Assembly: GCA_017407375.1 (NCBI GenBank)
Contig: JAFQWT010000088.1
Coordinates: forward strand, 1-6,010
DNA: 6,010 nt
Source: Clostridia bacterium
GTDB lineage: Bacteria; Bacillota; Clostridia; Oscillospirales; CAG-272
Reading direction: 5' to 3'
Part shown: one piece after another, positions 1 through 6,010 of the stretch
Layout of the letters: every line of letters starts with the position of its first letter
How positions within the stretch are numbered: the stretch's first letter is position 1
The notes under the pieces: model-generated
Told to the model about the DNA's origin: nothing
Databases searched by the model: none
What the model saw: the letters and a program-made list of their open reading frames with translations, nothing else
Position numbers and translations under genes: made by a program

Positions 1-1060
1 CTGCGCGGGATTCCGCCATCATCTGCTGGGGGCGCGAGAGGCGGATCGGCTTTTCGCCCTGGACGTGGTAGTATTCCTCGTTGCGGTCAAAGCGGCCCGA
101 GGAGATGCGCATAAAGGCGATCCTGTCGCGATGGGCCTTGTTCATGTTGGCCTGGATCTTGAAGACAAAGGCCGAGAAGGGGTCGGCCACGGGGTCGACC
201 GTGCCCTCGGTGGTGGCACGCGGCAGGGGGGGCGTGGTCATCGCAAGGAAGGCCTTGAGGAAGGGCTCCACGCCGAAGTTGTTGAGCGCCGAGCCGAAAA
301 AGACGGGCGAGAGCTTGCCATGGCGCACCTTATCGAGGTCAAAGTCAAAGGAGGCAGCATCGAGAAGCTCGACCTGCTCACAAAGCTCGCGGCGGCGGTA
401 CTCACCGATGAGCTCATCAAGGCGCTCGGTCTCGGACAGCTCACAGCGCGTGCCCTCAATGCGGCTGCGGCCGCTGTGCGCATCGGCAAAGGCAAGGATC
501 TCGCGGCGCTCACGGTCGTAAACGCCGTGGAAGTTCACACCGCAGCCGATCGGCCAGTTGACGGGATAGGTGCCGATGCCGAATTCCTTCTCCAGCTCGT
601 CAAGGAGGTCAAAGGGATCGCGCGCCTCGCGGTCGAGCTTATTGATGAAGGTAAAGATCGGGATGTCCCGCATCGCGCATACCTTGAAGAGCTTGCGCGT
701 CTGCGGCTCGATGCCCTTCGCGGCGTCAATGACCATCACGGCGCTGTCCGCCGCCATCAGCGTGCGGTAGGTGTCCTCCGAGAAGTCCTGGTGGCCGGGG
801 GTATCGAGAATGTTGATGCAAAAGCCGTCGTACTCAAACTGCATCACCGACGAGGTGATGGAGATACCGCGCTGCTTTTCAATGTCCATCCAGTCCGAGA
901 CGGCGTGGCGGTCGCTGGCCTTGCCCTTGACGGCCCCCGCCGACTGAATGGCACCGCCGTACAGCAGAAACTTCTCGGTCAGGGTGGTCTTACCCGCGTC
1001 GGGGTGAGAGATGATCGCAAAGGTGCGGCGGCGGTTGATTTCCTGTTCTAAAGTAAACAA
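1..1060 (-). CDS. prfC: Peptide chain release factor 3 (partial, N-terminal two thirds)
   Basis: This is a translational GTPase that removes class I release factors RF1 and RF2 from the ribosome after termination; it acts in the cytoplasm. The window holds 353 codons of a protein usually near 530 residues; the C-terminal part lies beyond the left edge. Visible GTPase motifs are the P-loop SHPDAGKT (residues 18-25), the switch I region RGISITSSVMQF (64-75), DTPGH (86-90), NKLD (140-143) and a SAL motif near 257. The SHPDAGKTT form and the following KGKASDRHAVSDWM segment separate RF3 from EF-G and LepA. The start is TTG at 1060-1058: an AGGGAG ribosome binding site lies 7 bases upstream and an in-frame TAA lies two codons upstream, and no ATG occurs near the N-terminus. 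It follows the ABC permease by 28 bases with no terminator between, so it is probably the last known gene of the operon. Family assignment is very secure. Confidence 0.96.
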   Translation of the reverse strand, partial: MFTLEQEINRRRTFAIISHPDAGKTTLTEKFLLYGGAIQSAGAVKGKASDRHAVSDWMDIEKQRGISITSSVMQFEYDGFCINILDTPGHQDFSEDTYRTLMAADSAVMVIDAAKGIEPQTRKLFKVCAMRDIPIFTFINKLDREARDPFDLLDELEKEFGIGTYPVNWPIGCGVNFHGVYDRERREILAFADAHSGRSRIEGTRCELSETERLDELIGEYRRRELCEQVELLDAASFDFDLDKVRHGKLSPVFFGSALNNFGVEPFLKAFLAMTTPPLPRATTEGTVDPVADPFSAFVFKIQANMNKAHRDRIAFMRISSGRFDRNEEYYHVQGEKPIRLSRPQQMMAESRA

Positions 1061-1067
1061 AACTTAA

Positions 1068-1073
1068 CTCCCT
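1068..1073 (-). promoter_or_regulatory. Ribosome binding site fixing the TTG start of prfC
   Basis: Read on the minus strand this is AGGGAG, followed by 7 bases and then TTG at 1060. The in-frame stop TAA at 1066-1064 lies between this site and the start, so no longer reading is possible. Together these make TTG the only reasonable initiator. Confidence 0.8.
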
Positions 1074-1088
1074 ACTGTGTTTTTTCGG

Positions 1089-2678
1089 TTAGAGTGCTTC
1101 AAAACGGCGGACGCCCACGCTCATCACGAGCTTATAAAGGAGGAAGGCGACGGCGCCGAGGACGGCGGCGTAAATGAGGAGCGCCACGGCCGCGGGCAAA
1201 AGGAAAGCGAGGGGGATGAGAAGGAGGGCACCAAGGCCTGCCGCGGCCCCCGCGCCAAGCATGCTAAGCAGCACGGCGCCCCCCTGCTTGACGGGCACCA
1301 GCTCGTTCTTCCACTCCAGCTTCGGAAAGAGAAGGTTCATAAGGAGCCCGAAAAGCGAGGCAAGGGAAAGGTAGGCCAACAGCCCAAGGAGGGCCGCCAG
1401 AACGTCAAGCACGGGGAGCGAGAGCGCCACCGCGTAAAGGATGAGCGCGACAACGGCCGTGGGGAGCGTGGGGACGAGGTGGTAGAGTGCCTTGGAGAGA
1501 AGCACGGTGCGCGTGGGAACGGGCGAGGTCCGCACGACCCAAAGCGAGCGCCCCTCGAGCGACACGGTGCAGGCCGAGAACAGAACGGTGGAAAGGCAAA
1601 GCGTGGTAACGACCACTGCGGCGGGGGCAAGGAGAGGCAGAAGGAAGGGGGCCTCCTCAAAAAGAGGCGCAAGGGACGAGCGGTTGACAAGCAAGAGGAT
1701 CGGGGGGACGAGCGCAAGCACAAGGCCAAGCCCCGCGTTCATCATGTACCCTGCCGACGAGGCAAGGTGGGAAAGCTCCCGCACCGTAAGGGCAACGAGA
1801 GGCGAGCGGCTGGCACGCTTTTTCTCCTCACGGTACACGGCACGAGCGACCGCGGGGCGTGCAAGGACGGTCGTGCGGAAGGTACGCACGAGCCAAAGGA
1901 AGACAAGGGCCGAGACACCGACCGAAAGCGCCAGGACGGCAAGCAGGGCAAGGGGCGCGCCGACCATGGCACGGCCGAGAAGGCGGAGCGGCGCGATGGC
2001 GTTGAGTGTGGCCGCAACCGAGGCAAAATCCAGCGTTTCGATGTCCTCGGCGAAGTACCCAAGGCCGAAGCAAAGGACAAAGTAGGCGCCGATGAGAAGA
2101 AGGGAAAGAAACAGCGTGAGAAAGGTCTTGCGCTTGAATTTTGCAACCAGGCGCGCCAGCACCCAGCCGAAAAGACAGGAAAGCGCCAGCGCCAGGGGCG
2201 GCAGAGCAAGAAGGACGAGCAGTGCCGAGAGGATACCGAGGAGGGTGACCCGCCCGACGAAGAGCCAAACGACCATCATCGGCAGGGCGATGAGCGCCTC
2301 CAGGATATAATTGACGGCAAGAAGGAGCAAAAGGCGTGAGATGAGGATGAGCCGCTCGGGGATCGGCATCGAGAGCAACAGCTCGTTATCGTTGGCCACG
2401 TAAAGCTGATTCTGCGTGAAGGCCACGCTCCCCACCACCATCAGAAGGAGGGAGGCGGTCCCCCCAAGGGCAAAATAGAGATGGTCACCGCCCGCCTCGG
2501 CAAGACCGCCGCCAAGCGTTGCAAAGATAAGGACGAAAAAGCCGACAAGCGTCACGGCCACGTAAGCAAAGAGGAGAAGCAAAAGGAGGGTCATGATGAG
2601 CGAGCGCCGCCGCTTTTTGGGCGTGGTGGCCGCCGCAAAGAGCGAGGCAAAGCGCATTTTCAGGAGAGTTGCGAGCAT
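1089..2678 (-). CDS. ABC transporter membrane protein (ABC-2/exporter-like permease)
   Basis: The product is 529 residues and very rich in Leu, Ala and Val. A short basic N-terminal part (KKRRR at 21-25) is followed by roughly 11-13 hydrophobic membrane-spanning stretches, for example near 27-53, 65-86, 144-172, 187-209, 241-264, 312-331, 343-371, 400-422, 424-450 and 492-516. A charged cytoplasmic-type loop lies around 268-305. Near the C-terminal third there is FPKLEWKNELVPVKQGG (451-467); a W-x-N-E...K-Q segment of this kind recurs, from memory, in large clostridial putative ABC exporters. The start is ATG at 2678, one base after the ATPase stop, with GGAGG 6 bases upstream; an upstream in-frame ATG at 2768 would lie inside the ATPase gene and adds a basic, non-family-like leader. 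It must pair with the adjacent ATPase as the transport pore. The substrate is unknown; bacteriocin, peptide or lipid export are possibilities but nothing here decides between them. Confidence 0.88.
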   Translation of the reverse strand: MLATLLKMRFASLFAAATTPKKRRRSLIMTLLLLLLFAYVAVTLVGFFVLIFATLGGGLAEAGGDHLYFALGGTASLLLMVVGSVAFTQNQLYVANDNELLLSMPIPERLILISRLLLLLAVNYILEALIALPMMVVWLFVGRVTLLGILSALLVLLALPPLALALSCLFGWVLARLVAKFKRKTFLTLFLSLLLIGAYFVLCFGLGYFAEDIETLDFASVAATLNAIAPLRLLGRAMVGAPLALLAVLALSVGVSALVFLWLVRTFRTTVLARPAVARAVYREEKKRASRSPLVALTVRELSHLASSAGYMMNAGLGLVLALVPPILLLVNRSSLAPLFEEAPFLLPLLAPAAVVVTTLCLSTVLFSACTVSLEGRSLWVVRTSPVPTRTVLLSKALYHLVPTLPTAVVALILYAVALSLPVLDVLAALLGLLAYLSLASLFGLLMNLLFPKLEWKNELVPVKQGGAVLLSMLGAGAAAGLGALLLIPLAFLLPAAVALLIYAAVLGAVAFLLYKLVMSVGVRRFEAL

Positions 2679-2679
2679 G

Positions 2680-3396
2680 TCACTCCTCCTCGCCCGTGTC
2701 GGCAAGCTCAAGGAAGACCTCCTCAAGCGATTCGTTGCCGCGGACCTCGGCCATCGTGCCCTCGACAAGGAGGCGCCCTGCCTTGATGATGGCGACCTTA
2801 TCGCACAGCTTTTCCGCCGTATCGAGAACGTGCGTTGAGAAGAAGATGGCGCCGCCCGCCGCGCAATGCTCCCGCATCATTTCCTTTAAGACGTGCGCGG
2901 CGCGCGGATCGAGGCCGACAAAGGGCTCATCCATCAGGATCAGGCGCGGGGAATGAAGAAACGCCGCGATGATGGCGACCTTCTGCTTCATCCCGTGCGA
3001 GAGAGCCGAGATGGGCTGACTGAGGTCATCCTTGATGCCAAGGCGCTCGGCAAGGGTCGCAATGCGCTCCTCGCGCTCGTCACCCATGCCGTAGATATCG
3101 GCCACAAAGCGGAGGTACTTGACAGCGCTCATAAACTCGTAAAGGTCGGGCTGGTCGGGGAGGTACGCCATCATACGCTTGCAGGCCAGGGGGTCCTCCC
3201 GCATCGAGATACCGCCGACCGTGATCTCCCCCTCATCGTAGGGGAGGATACCAACCGCCGACTTCAGGGTGGTGGTCTTCCCCGCCCCGTTGTGACCGAT
3301 GAAGCCGAAGATCTCCCCGGGGGCAATATGCAGAGAAAGCTCGCAGACCGCGGCGCGATCGCCGTAACGCTTGGTCAAATTCTCAATACGTAACAT
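2680..3396 (-). CDS. ABC transporter ATP-binding protein, EcsA-like
   Basis: This is a complete 238-residue nucleotide-binding subunit that would hydrolyse ATP on the cytoplasmic face of the membrane. Motifs in order are Walker A GHNGAGKT (34-41), Q-loop Gln at 82 in YLPDQPDLYEF, signature LSHGMKQ (132-138) in place of LSGGQ, Walker B RLILMDEP (151-158) with catalytic Glu157, D-loop GLDP (161-164) and switch His189 in STH. The HGMKQK form of the signature, the EPFVGLDP segment, and the ending ESLEEVFLEL closely resemble EcsA-type ATPases of Bacillus and other Firmicutes, recalled from memory. ATG at 3396 is preceded by AAAGGAG with 7 bases spacing. It follows the second CHR gene by 27 bases and is translationally coupled to the permease. 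The ATPase call is certain; direct equivalence to EcsA is not, because the partner is larger than EcsB and I see no third subunit here. Confidence 0.95.
   Translation of the reverse strand: MLRIENLTKRYGDRAAVCELSLHIAPGEIFGFIGHNGAGKTTTLKSAVGILPYDEGEITVGGISMREDPLACKRMMAYLPDQPDLYEFMSAVKYLRFVADIYGMGDEREERIATLAERLGIKDDLSQPISALSHGMKQKVAIIAAFLHSPRLILMDEPFVGLDPRAAHVLKEMMREHCAAGGAIFFSTHVLDTAEKLCDKVAIIKAGRLLVEGTMAEVRGNESLEEVFLELADTGEEE
2683..2691 (-). promoter_or_regulatory. Ribosome binding site of the permease, within the ATPase C-terminus
   Basis: On the minus strand the last three sense codons of the ATPase are GAG GAG GAG. These encode the Glu-Glu-Glu end of that protein and also supply a GGAGG ribosome binding site (2689-2685), 6 bases before the permease ATG at 2678. 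The stop and start are joined as TGACATG. This suggests coupled translation and fixed stoichiometry of the two subunits, and decides the permease start. Confidence 0.8.
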
Positions 3397-3423
3397 GGTT
3401 TTTCTCCTTTTATAACGTTTTGT

Positions 3424-4014
3424 TTACCTAAAAAAGATCATGCCGAGAACGGCGGCCACCACAATGAGAAGGATGGGAGAGACGGGCTTTTTGCGGAGCC
3501 GACGGTAGACCTCCATAAAGACGATAAGGACCGCCGCCACGATGAGGGCGGGGAGAGAAAAGCTGCCGAGCGATGCGGGGAGCGAGGGGAAGATGAGCTC
3601 AGCGAGCATATACAGGCCCGTCGCAACGATGATGCCCGTGACACACGGGACGATCGCCGCGAGGACGGCGCGCACGTGGGAGTTGTTGATGAAGCGGCGC
3701 AGGACCGTGGTGATGAGGATCATGATGACAAAGGCGGGGAGCACCGTGCCAAGGGTGCAAAGCGCCGAGCCGAGCACACCGCCGAGGACGCCGTGATCCG
3801 CACTGCCCATGGTAAAGCCGACGTAGGTGGCCATATTGACCATGATGGGTCCGGGGGTGGACTCACTGACGGCGAGGAAGTAGGAAAACTGCTCCTCGGT
3901 GAGCCAGGCGTTGGCAAGAACCGTCTCACGGATGATGGGAATGGCTCCGTACGCACCGCCGAAGGTGAAAAGACCGATCTTCAGAAAGTTCAGAAAAAGC
4001 GAAAGAAAGATCAT
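3424..4014 (-). CDS. Chromate transporter family protein, second subunit of a CHR pair
   Basis: This is a 196-residue membrane protein of the short-chain CHR (chromate transport) family. The family's conserved N-terminal block is clear: FTFGGAYGAI (16-25), the SESTPGPIMVN segment (50-60) followed by MATYVGF, and LGTVLPAF (88-95). The rest is hydrophobic, with stretches near 74-105, 115-142, 152-170 and 178-195. In two-gene CHR systems, as in Bacillus subtilis, two such half-size proteins act together, thought to have opposite membrane orientations. The ATG overlaps the stop of the upstream partner as ATGA, and GGAGG lies 7 bases before it, inside the partner gene. The family name comes from chromate efflux, but that substrate is not shown for most anaerobe members; another oxyanion, or an unknown ion, is equally possible. 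Confidence 0.92.
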   Translation of the reverse strand: MIFLSLFLNFLKIGLFTFGGAYGAIPIIRETVLANAWLTEEQFSYFLAVSESTPGPIMVNMATYVGFTMGSADHGVLGGVLGSALCTLGTVLPAFVIMILITTVLRRFINNSHVRAVLAAIVPCVTGIIVATGLYMLAELIFPSLPASLGSFSLPALIVAAVLIVFMEVYRRLRKKPVSPILLIVVAAVLGMIFFR

Positions 4015-4613
4015 TCCCCGTCCTCCCTTCCCTCACCCTCCGAGGGCGGGGTCTCTCTTTTTTTGAGGTAGGAGGTGGCAAGCCCAAAGAGGGCGGCGCC
4101 GAGGATCACGTAGACGGTGGATACCCCGAGCGAGAGGATATGGTTCAAAAGCACGAGGAGGGCCGATGCGAGGAGGATGCCGACGAGCAGAGGACGGCGG
4201 TCGGTCTTGCGGAGGAGCTTCAGCCCCACGCGCAGAATGAGCAGGGCCACCGCCACGGCGATCCCGCGGAAGGCCGCAGCCACAAGGGGGATCTTTAGAA
4301 AATAGTCAAAGAAATTGGCGATAAGGAGAATGATGATGAAGGAGGGCAGCACCACGCCGAGGGTGGTCATGGCGGCGCCGAAAAGGCCGAGGCGGCGGTA
4401 GCCGATGTGCGTCGCGCAGTTGATGGAGATGGGGCCGGGGGTGGACTCCGCAATGGCCAGCATATCCGCCATTTCCTCATGCGTCATCCATTGGTTTTTG
4501 GTGACACACTCGTCCTCGATCAGTGAGATCATCGCGTAGCCGCCGCCGAAGGTGAAGGCGCCGATCTTAAAAAACGTGAAGAAGAGCTTCCACAGCTCAC
4601 GAAGCTTTTGCAT
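4011..4613 (-). CDS. Chromate transporter family protein, first subunit of a CHR pair
   Basis: This 200-residue short-chain CHR protein is the first gene of the minus-strand operon. Conserved features are FTFGGGYAMISLIEDE (20-35), IAESTPGPISINCATHIGY (54-72) and LGVVLPSF (85-92), followed by hydrophobic spans near 76-101, 111-134, 141-160 and 164-183. These match the sister subunit, with which it probably forms a heteromeric carrier. It differs at the C-terminus, where an acidic hydrophilic tail (TPPSEGEGREDGE, 188-200) follows the last membrane span; the DNA coding this tail is low-complexity and carries the ribosome binding site of the next gene. ATG at 4613 has AAAGGAG 5 bases upstream (4625-4619). 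The transported ion is not known from sequence. Confidence 0.92.
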   Translation of the reverse strand: MQKLRELWKLFFTFFKIGAFTFGGGYAMISLIEDECVTKNQWMTHEEMADMLAIAESTPGPISINCATHIGYRRLGLFGAAMTTLGVVLPSFIIILLIANFFDYFLKIPLVAAAFRGIAVAVALLILRVGLKLLRKTDRRPLLVGILLASALLVLLNHILSLGVSTVYVILGAALFGLATSYLKKRETPPSEGEGREDGE

Positions 4614-4660
4614 AGCGACTCCTTTCTTATCCCAAAAATAATGCTCTCCAAAACTTCTTT

Positions 4661-4689
4661 ATTGTATCACAAAGGGCGGCCTTTTGCAA
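4661..4689 (-). promoter_or_regulatory. Predicted sigma-A promoter of the CHR-ABC-prfC operon
   Basis: On the minus strand a -35 of TTGCAA (4689-4684) and a -10 of TACAAT (4666-4661) are separated by exactly 17 bases. A TG dinucleotide one base before the -10 makes it an extended -10. Transcription would begin near 4654, leaving a leader of about 40 bases before the ATG at 4613. The spacer contains a short inverted repeat, AAAGG-GCGG-CCTTT on the plus strand (4671-4684), which could be an operator or chance. No other good promoter is visible before the downstream genes. Confidence 0.7.
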
Positions 4690-4742
4690 GCCCCCGCACC
4701 AATTTTTAGCATCCGTGACCGCCCACCGTGCCTCCCGGAAGG

Positions 4743-4760
4743 ATTTTTTTGATTTTTTTT
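4743..4760 (+). promoter_or_regulatory. T-tracts at the UP-element position of the gdhA promoter
   Basis: Runs of 7 and 8 T residues separated by GA lie about 46-63 bases upstream of the predicted gdhA start of transcription. That is where the alpha subunit C-terminal domain of RNA polymerase contacts A/T-rich DNA. The base composition differs sharply from the GC-rich surroundings. The role is inferred from position only. Confidence 0.45.
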
Positions 4761-4763
4761 ACC

Positions 4764-4774
4764 GCAAGACTTGC
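4764..4774. promoter_or_regulatory. Inverted repeat GCAAG-A-CTTGC overlapping the gdhA -35
   Basis: A perfect 5-base inverted repeat around a single central base covers the upstream side and first four bases of the gdhA -35 element. Its placement would let a bound protein block or recruit RNA polymerase. It is short, so chance occurrence is quite possible. No regulator family is recognised from the motif. Confidence 0.3.
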
Positions 4775-4799
4775 ATAAACGCAAAAAATGTGCTATCAT
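4771..4799 (+). promoter_or_regulatory. Predicted sigma-A promoter of gdhA
   Basis: The -35 is TTGCAT (4771-4776) and the -10 is TATCAT (4794-4799), with a 17-base spacer. TG at 4791-4792, one base before the -10, gives an extended -10. Transcription would begin near 4806, leaving a leader of about 48 bases. Both hexamers are close to consensus, and A/T-rich tracts lie upstream, consistent with strong expression of a central nitrogen enzyme. Confidence 0.75.
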
Positions 4800-4810
4800 T
4801 ATCTCATTCC

Positions 4811-4832
4811 GTAAGACGGCTTCCGTCTATAC
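4811..4832 (+). promoter_or_regulatory. Hairpin in the gdhA mRNA leader
   Basis: AGACGG (4814-4819) pairs with CCGTCT (4823-4828) around a 3-base loop. The stem extends with GTA (4811-4813) and TAC (4830-4832) past one bulged A, giving nine pairs. It would sit close to the 5' end of the transcript and ends 5 bases before the ribosome binding site AAAGGAG (4838-4844). There is no T-run after it, so it is not a terminator; 5'-end protection of the message or a protein site are possible roles. Confidence 0.5.
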
Positions 4833-4853
4833 TAATTAAAGGAGTATTCTATT

Positions 4854-6010
4854 ATGGCATTCAAGATCAAGGCTCTTGACGAGCTGATGCAGACAGTGGA
4901 AAAGCGCAACCCCGGCGAGCCCGAGTTTCATCAGGCGGTGCGCGAGGTGCTGGAATCGCTTGAGCCCGTCATTGAGCAGAGCCCCGAGTATCTCGAGAGC
5001 GGCGTCCTGGCGATGATGGTCGAGCCCGAGCGCATCATCAAGTTCCGCGTTCCGTGGGTGGACGACAACGGCAACGTTCAGGTCAACCGCGGCTACCGCA
5101 TCCAGTTCAACAGCGCCATCGGCCCCTACAAGGGCGGCCTGCGCTTCCACCCCTCGGTCAACGAGAGCATCATCAAGTTCCTTGGCTTTGAGCAGACCTT
5201 CAAAAACTCGCTCACCGGCCTCCCCATGGGCGGCGGTAAGGGCGGCGCCGACTTTGACCCCAAGGGCAAGTCGGACGGAGAGGTCATGCGCTTCTGCCAG
5301 AGCTTTATGACCGAGCTTTCGAAGCACATCGGTGCCGATACCGACGTCCCTGCGGGTGACATTGGCGTGGGTGCCCGCGAGATCGGCTATCTGTTCGGTC
5401 AGTACAAGCGCCTGCGCAACGAGTTCACCGGTGTTCTCACGGGTAAGGGCCGCTCCTACGGCGGCTCGCTGATCCGCCCCGAGGCCACGGGCTACGGCGC
5501 GGTCTACTACCTTGTCGAGCTTCTGAAGAGCTACGGCGAGTCGATCGAGGGTAAGACGGTCGCCGTTTCGGGCTACGGCAACGTGGCCTGGGGTATCTGC
5601 AAGAAGGCAAAGGAGCTGGGTGCAAAGGTCGTGACCATCTCGGGCAGAGACGGCTACGTCTATGACGAGGAGGGCATCACCTCATCCGACGAAAAGATCA
5701 ATTTCCTGCTTACCATGCGTGCCTCCAACCACGGCAGCATCAAGGACTATGCAGACAAGTTCGGCGTGCCCTTCTTCCCCGGTGAGAAGCCCTGGGGCAG
5801 AAAGGTGGACATCGCCATGCCCGCCGCCACCCAGAACGAGGTGGTCATGGAGGATGCCGAAAAGATCGCCGCAAACGGTGTGAAATACTATATGGAAGTG
5901 TCCAACATGTCCACCACCAACGACGCACTCAATTTCCTCAGAACCAAGGACATGATCGTAGGCCCCGCAAAGGCAGTGAACGCCGGCGGCGTTGGCGTTT
6001 CCGCCCTTGA
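4854..6010 (+). CDS. gdhA: Glutamate dehydrogenase, hexameric type (partial, missing C-terminus)
   Basis: This enzyme catalyses reversible reductive amination of 2-oxoglutarate with ammonia to L-glutamate using NAD(P)H, in the cytoplasm. The window holds 385 codons of a protein usually near 445-450 residues. Substrate-domain motifs are PYKGGLRFHPSVN (91-103), the GFEQTFKNSLTGLPMGGGKGG block (111-131) with the likely catalytic Lys129, and PAGDIGVGAREIG (167-179) with Asp169. Residues Lys93, Gln114, Lys117, Lys129 and Asp169 match the Clostridium symbiosum enzyme at a constant offset (recalled numbering). The coenzyme domain has SGYGNVA (239-245), a Rossmann G-x-G-x-x-A, and SGRDGYVYDEEG (263-274), where Arg265 occupies a specificity-loop site. 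ATG at 4854 follows AAAGGAG with 9 bases spacing. It is divergent from the transporter operon and probably a single transcript from its own promoter. Whether it prefers NAD or NADP is not settled by sequence. Confidence 0.97.
   Translation, partial: MAFKIKALDELMQTVEKRNPGEPEFHQAVREVLESLEPVIEQSPEYLESGVLAMMVEPERIIKFRVPWVDDNGNVQVNRGYRIQFNSAIGPYKGGLRFHPSVNESIIKFLGFEQTFKNSLTGLPMGGGKGGADFDPKGKSDGEVMRFCQSFMTELSKHIGADTDVPAGDIGVGAREIGYLFGQYKRLRNEFTGVLTGKGRSYGGSLIRPEATGYGAVYYLVELLKSYGESIEGKTVAVSGYGNVAWGICKKAKELGAKVVTISGRDGYVYDEEGITSSDEKINFLLTMRASNHGSIKDYADKFGVPFFPGEKPWGRKVDIAMPAATQNEVVMEDAEKIAANGVKYYMEVSNMSTTNDALNFLRTKDMIVGPAKAVNAGGVGVSAL

Noticed and set aside
65..1051. Open reading frame of 328 codons on the plus strand
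   Set aside because: It lies wholly opposite prfC, whose GTPase motifs prove the minus strand is coding. GC-rich codons leave few stops on the opposite strand, and the product resembles no protein I recognise.
1077..2339. Open reading frame of 420 codons on the plus strand, rich in Lys, Arg, Glu and Gly
   Set aside because: It is antisense to the ABC permease. Its extreme hydrophilic composition is what one expects from reading Leu/Ala/Val codons backwards; there is no recognisable domain.
2679..2768. Longer N-terminus for the ABC permease, starting at 2768
   Set aside because: The extra 30 residues are encoded inside the ATPase gene and are Arg/Ser-rich, while the ATG at 2678 has a well-placed GGAGG.
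3404..3414. TATAAA on the minus strand before the ABC ATPase as an internal promoter
   Set aside because: It overlaps the ribosome binding site AAAGGAG, so a transcript from it would lack that site, and there is no fitting -35.
4728..4750. Possible rho-independent terminator: CCTCCCGGAAGG followed by a T-run
   Set aside because: The stem has a mismatch and almost no loop. No gene is transcribed on the plus strand into this point, so a terminator would have nothing to stop; the T-run fits better as a promoter-upstream tract.
4836..5327. Open reading frame of 163 codons on the minus strand opposite gdhA
   Set aside because: It is the complement of highly conserved gdhA codons. Such antisense frames opposite conserved genes are often wrongly annotated as proteins; the sense strand explains the conservation.
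1..6010. CRISPR array, tRNA, rRNA, insertion sequence ends or toxin-antitoxin genes
   Set aside because: No spaced direct repeats, cloverleaf-like segments, transposase motifs or small stand-alone genes were seen; nearly all sequence is accounted for by six known-family genes and one 240-base divergent control region.

Overview
This window looks like a chromosomal segment from a GC-rich (roughly 60 percent by eye) anaerobic member of the Clostridia, perhaps Oscillospiraceae-like. The evidence is indirect: strong AGGAGG-type ribosome binding sites, an EcsA-like ABC ATPase, a paired short-chain chromate-type transporter, and a glutamate dehydrogenase close to the Clostridium symbiosum type. Lineage is inferred, not proven. 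All six protein genes belong to known families. I see no mobile element, CRISPR array, tRNA or rRNA, and no convincing undescribed system.

Left part (positions 1-4613, all on the minus strand): five genes closely packed in one direction, transcribed from right to left. In order these are two single-domain CHR-family membrane proteins whose ends overlap by 4 bases, an ABC transporter ATPase, its large multi-spanning membrane partner one base after the ATPase stop codon, and peptide chain release factor 3 (prfC), which runs off the left edge. Gaps are -4, 27, 1 and 28 bases and none holds a terminator, so a single transcript is likely. prfC begins with TTG, supported by a ribosome binding site and an in-frame stop just upstream.

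Intergenic region (4614-4853): a 240-base divergent control region. It holds a good extended -10 promoter for the minus-strand operon and another for the plus-strand gene. The second has T-tracts at the UP-element position, an inverted repeat next to its -35 and a hairpin in its short leader.

Right part (4854-6010, plus strand): the first 385 codons of gdhA, a hexameric-type glutamate dehydrogenase that joins ammonia to 2-oxoglutarate or runs the reverse reaction. It runs off the right edge.

Functionally the window combines ion or small-solute transport, ABC export, translation termination and nitrogen assimilation. The two sides are linked only by their shared promoter region. The points most worth a second look are the residue choice in the coenzyme-specificity loop of GdhA, the layout of the gdhA control region, and prfC at the end of a transporter operon.
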